Below are positions 45,871 through 55,500 of a stretch of 64,000 bases of DNA, in pieces. The notes under the pieces were generated by a model. It was not told the DNA's origin and did not search any database. It saw nothing but the letters and a program-made list of their open reading frames with translations. Within the stretch, counting starts at the first letter, position 1; each line of letters opens with the position of its first letter. The stretch is from Formosa sp. Hel1_31_208 (GTDB lineage: Bacteria; Bacteroidota; Bacteroidia; Flavobacteriales; Flavobacteriaceae), in assembly GCF_900104785.1 (NCBI RefSeq), contig NZ_LT629733.1:1024501-1088500 (forward strand), read 5' to 3'. The translations under genes and the position numbers were made by a program.

Positions 45871-48693
45871 TTGATTTCTCAAGGACAGATTATAAAATTA
45901 AGAAACAGACTATGGAGAGTTGAGGACAATTCCGAATCAATGTTTTCTGCTATCCCATTATCAGGTGATTCATTAGAAAAAACCACATTTCTTAAAGGCG
46001 TTGAAAAAGTTCAAGATGCTAAATTTGAAACAATAAGTTCTGATCATCCTGGTAATTATTCAAATCAAAAACTATTACAAACTGCTTATAAATTTGATTT
46101 AATTCATGCATCTGCACCTTTTTTGAGTTTGCAACGAAGTGCTGTTATTCCATTTGATTACCAGTTAGTACCTTTAGTACTTTCATTAGAAAGACCTCAA
46201 ACCAGACTTTTAATAGCAGACGATGTTGGTTTAGGAAAAACGATAGAGGCTGGATTAATATTATCCGAAGCGATACAACGTGGTAATGCTAAAAGAATTT
46301 TAATTCTAACTCCTGCGAATCTTAAAGAACAATGGCAAGAGGCATTGTCTTATTTCTTTCATATTAATTCACAAATTATTTCAAGTTATACAAGGAAAGA
46401 ATATGAAAAAGAGCTACCCATTGGAACCAGTCCTTGGAAATATTTTGACGTGGTCATTGCTTCATTAGATTATGCCAAAGCACCAAACATTCAGCATCAA
46501 ATATTAGAACATCAATGGGATTACTTAATTGTAGATGAAGTTCACTTATGCGCAAGACCGCATCAAAGTGGGAGTCAAGCAGGAAGCAAAAGTATGTTGA
46601 GGTATGAACTTCTTAAAAATGTATCAAGTAGGATTCAAAATGTGTTGTTTCTTACAGCAACACCTCATAATGGTTATTCCGATTCATTTGCCAGTATTAT
46701 AGAATTGCTAAACCCAAAAATTGTCACTTACAAGAATCATGGAAAAGTTAGTTTTAATAAAAAAGAAGCTCGTTTTAATGTTTGTCAAAGGAACCGCGAA
46801 AAGATTGAGGCTTGGTATAAAGAGCAAGAAAGAAAGTCCCCATTTCCTAAAAGGATCCAAAAGGAAATTAGAGTGCAGCCGTCATCTGCATTTGAACAAT
46901 TATTAGAGGCAACTGAAAATTATACTGACAAAATTATTCATGAAGCAATTAAAAGCGGAAAGCGAAATATGGTTTCCCAATGGGTTGCCATTCACTTACA
47001 GAAAAGAGCTATAAGTAGTCCATATGCCTTATTGCAATCATTGAGAAACAGACTGTTCGAACAATCTAAACATGTAGAGTTAAAAGTTACTATTCAAGAG
47101 CAGGGATTGTTCGAAGGATTTATTAATGATGCTTTGCATGATCATGATAGAATGACAGAAGAAGAAACATCACAAAAATTAGATACCCAATTTGTATTTG
47201 AAGGTGAGAAAGAAGAGTTAGAGAGACTTATTGATAAAGCGAAAAAAGTTAGTGCATCCAAAGATGATAAACTAAAAGAATTAATGAATAATGTACTGCC
47301 AGACTTAAAACGATTTGATCAAAAAATAATCGTTTTCACAAAGTATAAAGACACATTAGACTATTTGGAGAAAAACTTAAAAAGTAATAACAATGTACTG
47401 ACTGTACATGGCGGATTATCACTTAATAAAAGAAGAGATATTTTTATAGAGTTTGATAAACTGAACTCAGGATTACTTATTGCTACAGATGCAATTTCTG
47501 AAGGGTTGAATTTACAAAGATTATCATCTTGTATAGTACATTATGAGCTTCCTTGGAATCCAAATAGATTGGAACAACGAAACGGTCGTATTGATCGTAT
47601 CGGGCAACCTCATGACACAGTTCACATAAGGGCCTTGGTTCTGGACAAAACTCTCGACGTAGATATTTTACATACACTAATTAGAAAGGCTGTACAGATT
47701 AGGACAGATCGCGGTTATAGTGCGGCATTCTTTGGTAATGAAAGCGAATTAAATCAGTTTATTTTAAATCAGTATAAAAAAAGAAGAATAAAAAAATCAA
47801 ATGAAGATCAATTAGATATATTTAAGGAAGCAGGAGTTGGAGGCACTAAAGAAGCTATTAATAAATCTGTTTCTATATCTGAAGCAGAACGAAATGAAAC
47901 CATCGTAACAGAAAGTTTTTACGATTTACTGAATGTCAATCTACCCGAAATTGAAAAACGAATTAAAGAAACCAATAATATCGTTGGCTCCAAAGAAGAA
48001 CTTATTTATTTTGTCAAAGCAGCTTTAAAATCATTTCAAGGTGAATTATTAGAAATTGGAGCTGGTTTTTACAAAATAGCTTTAAATGACCCAAGATTAG
48101 AATCCCCACAATACAACAATGACAATCTAAATAAAGTAACTTTTGATCCAGAAGAAGGTCTCCAGCATCCTGATGCGATAGTATTAGAATTAGGACATCC
48201 TTTAGTTAGAAAATTAATAAGTCTGGTTAAATCCGATTTTTTTCAAGAGGAAGGACATTATGGGCGTAATGCTTATGTTCTATCCAAAGAGACTTTAGAA
48301 AAATTGTTTCATTATCAATTTCTTGTAAGATTTATTACTGGAAGAAAAAAGAAGAATGTTGTAGAAGAGTTACTCACAGTAACGGTTAATCCATCAGATA
48401 AATCTATTTTATCAAAATTCTCCCCTAAAGCCGATCCTTCATTGAAAAGAATTCAAATTGAAGATTTTAAGGTGGATATAAATTCTGCAATTAAAGAAAG
48501 TCTATGGGGGTCAGCACTTATTTCATCTATTAAAAAGCGAAAGGATCAACTAATTAATGAAAGACAAGAATTGTATAAAAAAATTATAGCAGATTCTTCA
48601 AGCACTAATCAACCCGATTGGATTGATGATCTAATGTTTATTGAATTAGCCGGATATGATTTATTAACCCTTACAGTAATTTATCCCGCATAA
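45871..48693 (+). CDS. SNF2/RapA-type DEAH helicase, DrmD-like
   Basis: 940 residues, starting at TTG. The start is supported by the short SH3-like N-terminus (ISQGQIIKLRNRLWRVED), typical for this family. SF2/SNF2 motifs: Walker A 'DDVGLGKTIEAGL' (about 116-128), DEVH box (222-225), 'LFLTATPHNG' motif III, and motif VI 'QRNGRIDRIGQ' (about 569-579). A long C-terminal part (about 620-940) has no obvious domain. In class 1 DISARM, drmD encodes such a protein and precedes the methyltransferase gene, as here. It likely moves on DNA, using ATP. First gene of the five-gene operon; 2 bp before the next. Confidence 0.85.
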   Translation: MISQGQIIKLRNRLWRVEDNSESMFSAIPLSGDSLEKTTFLKGVEKVQDAKFETISSDHPGNYSNQKLLQTAYKFDLIHASAPFLSLQRSAVIPFDYQLVPLVLSLERPQTRLLIADDVGLGKTIEAGLILSEAIQRGNAKRILILTPANLKEQWQEALSYFFHINSQIISSYTRKEYEKELPIGTSPWKYFDVVIASLDYAKAPNIQHQILEHQWDYLIVDEVHLCARPHQSGSQAGSKSMLRYELLKNVSSRIQNVLFLTATPHNGYSDSFASIIELLNPKIVTYKNHGKVSFNKKEARFNVCQRNREKIEAWYKEQERKSPFPKRIQKEIRVQPSSAFEQLLEATENYTDKIIHEAIKSGKRNMVSQWVAIHLQKRAISSPYALLQSLRNRLFEQSKHVELKVTIQEQGLFEGFINDALHDHDRMTEEETSQKLDTQFVFEGEKEELERLIDKAKKVSASKDDKLKELMNNVLPDLKRFDQKIIVFTKYKDTLDYLEKNLKSNNNVLTVHGGLSLNKRRDIFIEFDKLNSGLLIATDAISEGLNLQRLSSCIVHYELPWNPNRLEQRNGRIDRIGQPHDTVHIRALVLDKTLDVDILHTLIRKAVQIRTDRGYSAAFFGNESELNQFILNQYKKRRIKKSNEDQLDIFKEAGVGGTKEAINKSVSISEAERNETIVTESFYDLLNVNLPEIEKRIKETNNIVGSKEELIYFVKAALKSFQGELLEIGAGFYKIALNDPRLESPQYNNDNLNKVTFDPEEGLQHPDAIVLELGHPLVRKLISLVKSDFFQEEGHYGRNAYVLSKETLEKLFHYQFLVRFITGRKKKNVVEELLTVTVNPSDKSILSKFSPKADPSLKRIQIEDFKVDINSAIKESLWGSALISSIKKRKDQLINERQELYKKIIADSSSTNQPDWIDDLMFIELAGYDLLTLTVIYPA

Positions 48694-48695
48694 TT

Positions 48696-51600
48696 ATGGC
48701 ATTAGCTTTTATTAAATCAAGTGGCAATATTATTTCAGAAGAATTCTGTGAAGACCTTCTTAAAGATGTCAGATCAAGTTATGTAAAAGATGATTCATTT
48801 GATCTTAAAAAGGTGGACGATTACATTGCCATAGCTTATGAAGATCTAAAGAAACGTTGGGAAGAAATTCGGGAAGATATATTAAATGATGCATTTGATA
48901 ACACTACGCTTCGTAAGAAATGGATAATTCCATTCTTGAAAGCTTTAGGATTTGATCCGCAATTTATTGCTTCAAATATTCGAAGTGATGCAGATCAAGA
49001 TTATCATATACCATATAAAGGCTGGAACGAAAATACAGCTCCAAAAATTTTAATTTTAAATAGCTCTTTAGAATTTGATAAAAAAAATCCTGAAAGCCGT
49101 ACACATCCCCGAAAGAGCCCGCAAGATATGCTTCAGCAGTATCTAAATACGGCTGATGATCAATGGGGAATAATTACCAACGGTAAGAAAATAAGGGTTT
49201 TACGAGATTTCTACCATTCAATTACCAAAGGCTATTTAGAGTTTGATCTGGAGGGGATTTTTGAATCTGGAAACACACAACAATTCAGGATACTATTTAA
49301 GATCTTGCATCATACACGCTTTCTTAATCAGGATGAAAAAAGTGAACAAGAATGTATTTTAGAAACCTTTCATAAAGAATCTAAAAAAATCGGACTTAAG
49401 GTTGGTGACGATCTTCGAAATCAAGTAATTGTAGCTATTGAGTCTTTCGGAAATGGGTTTGCTGAAAATATTAATCCTGATGAGGTTTCAGATGAAGATG
49501 TTAAGTATTTATATACCGAAATTCTAAATGTAATTTATAGATTACTGTTTTTGCTTTTTGCAGAACAGAAAGGATGGTTGCCAAGTCAAAACAGTATTTA
49601 CACAGACACTTATAGTATTGATACATTACGAAAAAAAGTATTGGAAGGGAATTATAGTTATGATGAACATTCTGACTTATGGGAAGGATTAAAGATTACC
49701 TTTAATTTAGTTGGTAACGGTTACGAATTTCCAGATGGAAGTAAGATTAATGCTTTTGGGGGGCAACTATTTAAGAGTGAAAAAATAATCCAAATTGCAT
49801 CTTTCAATCTTAAAAATAAGTATTTGTTAAAGGCTATAGATGCGTTATGCTTTTTTGTAAAAGACAAAATCCGACAACGCATTAATTATGCTACACTGGC
49901 TATTGACGAATTAGGATCTGTTTATGAAAGTTTATTAGATTATAATCCTCGTATTCTTAAAGAAGATCTAATTCGAAAGGATAAACTAATAGGTAAACGC
50001 GGTCAATATATAATGGACGATCAATCAATGGATCGTAAAACAACAGGTTCGTATTACACAGATAGTCGTTTAGTATCCCAATTAATAGAGTCTGCATTAA
50101 TACCAGTGATTGAGGATACTATTAGGACCAAGGATTCAGAAGAAGATAAAGAAAAAGCTATTCTGTCATTAAAAGTGGCTGATATAGCATGTGGCAGTGG
50201 AGCCTTTATACTTGCCGCATTAAATAAACTTGCAGAATATTTGGCTACAATACGTAAAGGAGATGAAGATCTACCTTCAGAATTGCAATTACGTGAAGCT
50301 AAAAGAGATGTTTTAATGAACTGTATTTATGGAGTAGACTTAAATCCAATGGCAGTAGAGCTTTGTAAATTCTCTCTTTGGATAACAGCTGCTATGCCAG
50401 GTATGCCATTAACCTTTCTTGACCATAAAATTAAATGTGGCAATAGTCTTATTGGTGCTACGCCAGAATTGATTAAAAAGGGTATTCCAGTTGAAGCTTT
50501 TAATCCAGTTACTTTAGATGATAAAGATGTTTGTACAGATTTAAAGAAAAAAGTTAGGGAAGAGCTTAAACAAATTGAAAAAGGGAGTTTACAACGATCG
50601 CTTGATTTTAAAGTTACAGTTGATGAAAGTTTAGATGATGAATATTTCTTTCTAAATGAACATGATCAAGATAGTGTAGAGGACATCGCTGAATTGGAGC
50701 AAGAATATTTCGAGCTACGTCAAAAGTACCAAGAAAGTATTGAGTGGAGATTGGCAGATGCTTGGACAGCTTCTTTTTTCTTTAAAAAAGATAGTTTACA
50801 AAAGAAATATCCAACTAACGAAACATTAAATGCCATTAAAAATGGAGAGGAAATAGATGAAAATTTAGAAAAAGAAATTGCACAACTTTCGTCTAAATAC
50901 AATTTTTTTCATTTCCATTTAGAATTTCCAGAAGTAGCTAATCAAAAGGGGTTTGATTGCTTACTAGGGAATCCTCCTTGGGAAAGAGTAAAACTTCAAG
51001 AAAAGGAATTTTTTAAAGGTAAAGATGATACTATTTCAAACACTTCGAATAAAAGTCAAAGAATAAAACTAATAAATGGATTAAAAGAATCTAATATTAA
51101 ACTTTTCAATCAATTTATTGCAAGCTTAGCATCTACTGAACACTGCTTAAACTTTTATCACAATTCTAATAAATATCCAATTTTGGGAAGAGGTGATGTA
51201 AATACTTACATGTTATTTACAGAGGTTGTATTTAGAAAAATTAATAGATTTGGATTAACAGGAATTATTGTGCCAACTAATATTGCTACAGACGACAATA
51301 CCAAACACTTTTTCCAATTTATAATTGAAAACCAATTTCTAAAAAGTTTATTTGATTTTGAAAATAAAGAAAAATTATTTTCTGAGGTACATGCGGAGCA
51401 GCGTTTTTCTCTTTTAACATTGACAGGAGATAAATATGACAACGATGTAATGTTAGCCTTTTTTATTCATAATACAGATCAATTAAAAGGGAACAGGGTA
51501 TATACATTATCTGCAAAAGATTTTTTTGTTTTTAATCCTAATACTAAAAATTGCCCAACATTTAGAACTAAAAAAGAAGCGGAACTTGGATTAAAAATTT

Positions 51601-52508
51601 ATTCCAATAAGTCTATATGGATAAATGAAGAAAATAATGAGTTTGTTTTTAATTCAAAACCTTGGGGAATGGTTCATATGACCAATATGGCTCATTTATT
51701 TATTGATTTAAATGATGACAAAATAGCTGGAGCAGTTCCATTATATGAGGGAAAATATACTGATATTTATAATCATAGATATACGACTTTTGAAAGTGTA
51801 GATGATTTAGATTTAGTAAACGGAAATCCAAGAAGTTCTACAATTGAAGAACTTAAGAATATAAATTTTGAAATTACTCCTCGGTATTATATCAAGACTG
51901 ATGAATATAAATCGATAATCAATGGTAAAATAAATAGAAATTATTGGGTTTCATTTCATGGTATTACAAATCCAAACAATGAAAGAACTTTAATAACAAA
52001 TATTAACCCTGGAGTTCCTTTCGGAAATTCTGCCCCAGTAATATTATTTGAAACCGAAGATGATAAGAAATATGCCAGGCTATGTTGCTTATTAACTGCA
52101 AATTTGAATTGTTTTGTTCTTGATTATATTGTTCGTCAAAAGATGGGAGGCAGAAATTTGAATTTCTATATCATAAAACAATTACCATTAATTGATGACT
52201 ATTCAGATAAAAATTTAGAGGATACAATAATAGATATAGTAAGTGAACTTTCATGCACTTCTGAATCTTTAGCTAATCTTTCATTAGATCTGTATGGAGT
52301 AAAAAAAGTATTTATTTGGGATGAAGAAAGAAGATTGCAATTGATGTGTAAGTTAAATGCAATTTATTTTAAGTTATATAATCTTTCTGAAAGTGATATT
52401 GAATTTATAATGGATCAGTTTCCTCTTGTTAAGAGAAGAAATATTGAAAAATATGGAGGTTATAAAACTTTAGATTTAATAATAGAGAATTTTAAAGAAT
52501 TAATTTAA
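48696..52508 (+). CDS. large Eco57I/PglX/DrmMI-type N6-adenine DNA methyltransferase
   Basis: 1270 residues. The N-terminal 450 residues are a helical/nuclease-remnant-like region. SAM motif I 'VADIACGSGAFILAAL' is at about 494-509, then 'GVDLNPMAVELCKFSLWI', and catalytic motif IV NPPW at about 759-762 in 'DCLLGNPPWERVK'. Between them lies a roughly 260-residue charged insert, as in PglX and DrmMI. The C-terminal 500 residues probably hold the target-recognition part. It would methylate adenine at a specific site to mark self DNA. No PD-(D/E)XK motif is evident in the N-terminus, so it is not a simple type IIG enzyme. Confidence 0.85.
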   Translation: MALAFIKSSGNIISEEFCEDLLKDVRSSYVKDDSFDLKKVDDYIAIAYEDLKKRWEEIREDILNDAFDNTTLRKKWIIPFLKALGFDPQFIASNIRSDADQDYHIPYKGWNENTAPKILILNSSLEFDKKNPESRTHPRKSPQDMLQQYLNTADDQWGIITNGKKIRVLRDFYHSITKGYLEFDLEGIFESGNTQQFRILFKILHHTRFLNQDEKSEQECILETFHKESKKIGLKVGDDLRNQVIVAIESFGNGFAENINPDEVSDEDVKYLYTEILNVIYRLLFLLFAEQKGWLPSQNSIYTDTYSIDTLRKKVLEGNYSYDEHSDLWEGLKITFNLVGNGYEFPDGSKINAFGGQLFKSEKIIQIASFNLKNKYLLKAIDALCFFVKDKIRQRINYATLAIDELGSVYESLLDYNPRILKEDLIRKDKLIGKRGQYIMDDQSMDRKTTGSYYTDSRLVSQLIESALIPVIEDTIRTKDSEEDKEKAILSLKVADIACGSGAFILAALNKLAEYLATIRKGDEDLPSELQLREAKRDVLMNCIYGVDLNPMAVELCKFSLWITAAMPGMPLTFLDHKIKCGNSLIGATPELIKKGIPVEAFNPVTLDDKDVCTDLKKKVREELKQIEKGSLQRSLDFKVTVDESLDDEYFFLNEHDQDSVEDIAELEQEYFELRQKYQESIEWRLADAWTASFFFKKDSLQKKYPTNETLNAIKNGEEIDENLEKEIAQLSSKYNFFHFHLEFPEVANQKGFDCLLGNPPWERVKLQEKEFFKGKDDTISNTSNKSQRIKLINGLKESNIKLFNQFIASLASTEHCLNFYHNSNKYPILGRGDVNTYMLFTEVVFRKINRFGLTGIIVPTNIATDDNTKHFFQFIIENQFLKSLFDFENKEKLFSEVHAEQRFSLLTLTGDKYDNDVMLAFFIHNTDQLKGNRVYTLSAKDFFVFNPNTKNCPTFRTKKEAELGLKIYSNKSIWINEENNEFVFNSKPWGMVHMTNMAHLFIDLNDDKIAGAVPLYEGKYTDIYNHRYTTFESVDDLDLVNGNPRSSTIEELKNINFEITPRYYIKTDEYKSIINGKINRNYWVSFHGITNPNNERTLITNINPGVPFGNSAPVILFETEDDKKYARLCCLLTANLNCFVLDYIVRQKMGGRNLNFYIIKQLPLIDDYSDKNLEDTIIDIVSELSCTSESLANLSLDLYGVKKVFIWDEERRLQLMCKLNAIYFKLYNLSESDIEFIMDQFPLVKRRNIEKYGGYKTLDLIIENFKELI

Positions 52509-52513
52509 AACAT

Positions 52514-55500
52514 ATGGAACCATTTAAAGTACTCCAAAATATAAAAACACATTACCATTCTTATATAGATACGTTTCAAGTATTCAAGGATAAAGAGGTA
52601 AAAGATTTTGTAGATCAACAAATCGCAGAAGGAGCCATGCTATGGAGAGACCCGGTAATTCAAATATCGAAAAAGTTTAAACCAGGTAGAAGCATACAGA
52701 AGTTTGTACATGAAGGTATCCTACATCCAAAGATGCCTAATTTATTTAAATGGCCGCCATATTTACACCAAGATCAAGCAATAGAAGTCACGGTTGCCAA
52801 AAAAGAAAGCTTGGTAGTTACTACTGGCACAGGTTCAGGTAAATCTATATGTTTTGAAATCCCAATAGTAGATTATTGTTTAAAATGTCAAGACCAGAGC
52901 TTAAAAGGTATAAAGGCTATTATTATTTATCCAATGAACGCCTTAGCCAATACACAATATGAAGAATTAGCTGGCAAATTAGAAGGTACTGGAATACGCA
53001 TTGGTTTATATACTGGAGATACAGCTCAAACACCTGCAGAGGCAATAACCAAATACAAAGATGTATTCGGTGATCAAAAAGAGCCTAAAGATTGTGAGGT
53101 TATTTCTCGCGAAGAAATACGAAATAATCCACCTGACATTTTAATAACCAATTATGTTCAATTAGAGCTTTTATTAACTCGAGTACAGGATCGCAAGTTG
53201 TTTGCTGAACAATGGCGACAAAATATTCGTTTTTTAGTGTTAGATGAGTTACATACCTACAGTGGTAAACAAGGTGCAGATGTCTCCTTTTTAGTAAGGC
53301 GCTTAAAACAACGAACAGATACAATTGGTGAATTAATTTGTATTGGTACATCTGCTACAATGGTTAGCGGTGGTCCAGATGATGATTTACTTGAAAGTAA
53401 TAAAACCGTAGCAAGATTTGCAACTAAAGTTTTTGGTGAAAAGTTTGAAGCAGAAAATGTGGTTACTGCAACCGAAGACGAGAATATTCAATTTACAGGT
53501 ACAAAGTTATCTTCAACCATTTCTGTTACTGATAATATGCTAAAGGCGTTTTCAGCTTCAGAAATAGAATCTATTAAACCCGTTTATGAGGCTATAATGG
53601 GTGAATCTTTTGGAGGTCAGACAACAAAAGATTTAGGTGAAGCTTTGAAGGAATCTGTTTTATTAAGTTTTTTAGAAGCAGAATTAAAAAATGTACAATC
53701 CTTAACAACACTCGCCAAAGATTACCAAGATAAGTATAGAGGTCAAGCTTCATTAGAAGATTGCAAGAACGAACTACAGGCTGGTTTATTACTTGGTGCA
53801 GCGGGTACGGTTACAAGTAATTTAGGAGGTCAAGTCCCTCGATTTATAACAAAACTTCATACTTTCTTTAATCAAGGAGGTGAATTAAGTGCTTGTTTGA
53901 TAGAAGGTTGCGGGTATTTAAGTCATATTGGAGAAACAGAATGTCCCAAGTGTAATAAAGAAGGTCGACCAGAATCATCACTTTATCCTTTGCACTTTTG
54001 TAGGATTTGTGGTGAAAAGTATTATGGATTACAATGGGAAGAAATAACTGGAGCAACACAGCCATGGACTTTTCAGGTCCAAGATGCAGATCATAGAACA
54101 GGGTATTTTTCTCCTTCATTTCATATTGCACCTAATGATTATCCTGAAAATTGGCTAACACCTGTTAGAAGAGAAGTAAAACGACAAATTCGAGAACGGG
54201 GTATTGTGCCTGTAAATGGTAAACTAAATACCTGTACTAATCATTTTGAGCAAATTCATGACCCTTCAGAGCTTGGAACTTTTATTCCAAGCCCATTTCC
54301 ATATTGTCCAAGTTGTTCAACCCAGTATACAGGAAATGTCTCCGAATACACGAAATTATTTCTACTAAACTCTATTGGACGTGCAACAGGTACAGATGTT
54401 TTAGCAGCTGCCACGTTAGACGGAATTAAAGATAAAAATGAAAGGAAATTAATTGGATTCACAGATAGTCGTCAAGATGCAGCTTTTCAGGCTGGTCATA
54501 TGAACCATTGGTACAATCAAATTTATTTTAGGAGATTACTTAAAACAGCAATAGATGATAACCCTGATGGCTTACATCTTAATGAATTACCAATAATATT
54601 ATATCCTCAAATAATTGATGAAAAATACATAAAACCTGTTCAACGTAGAAGATTCAAGCAAAATTATCTGCAATATTTAGAAACCTTTTTATTACTTGAA
54701 TTACGAGGAACTAAAAAATTCACGTCTGTAAATCTCGAAGATATTGGATTGATAGAGATTGATTATTATCAATTGGATGAATATGTACCATCCGCTGAAT
54801 TAAGTAAATACAATATACTTTCAGCTGAAAATTCTGATCTTGTTTATGATTACTTGAAAGGGATAATGGATATTTTTCGAAGAGAGAATGCCTTTAACCA
54901 TCCAAATTTATTAGATCGAGCAACATTTGATCAGCAAGTTATTGGTCCAATAAATCAAATACTTCCGGACAAAAGAATTTTTGAAGCTGTGGAAGGAACG
55001 AAACCGGGATGTTTTTCAAATGCTGAAGCACAGCAAAGAAGATTGCTTGAAGATCGTTTTAATACATTCGCTTTAAGAACTTCTCGAACTATGACTACTT
55101 GGACCAGAAGATGCTTCGGTACTGATATTCAAAATCATGAAGCTTACTTGAATCAGGCTGTTGCCTTTTTAACAGAGATGGGGTACATAGAAAGTTATAT
55201 GCATCGAAATCAGGAGGCATTGCTACTACATCCGGATATATTAGTCGTTAAAAAATCTATTAATGGTCCACAACAAGAATGTCACCAATGTAAAACAAAA
55301 TATAACTGGAAAGTAGCAAATGGATGTCTTAAAAATACTTGTAGAGGTGAATTGCAAGAAGGTAGAATCGAGAATAATTATTTCAGTTTGCAATACAGTC
55401 AGGATATTGAGGATAACAATCAATTGATTGCTAAAGAACATTCTGGACAGGTTGATGGTCAAACACGAAAGAAAATAGAAAAGGGATTCAAGGCAGAACC

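Noticed and set aside
48696..52508. Type I or type IIG restriction-modification enzyme
   Set aside because: There is no HsdS/HsdR partner and no clear PD-(D/E)XK motif in the N-terminal region; the neighbours are helicases typical of DISARM-like systems.
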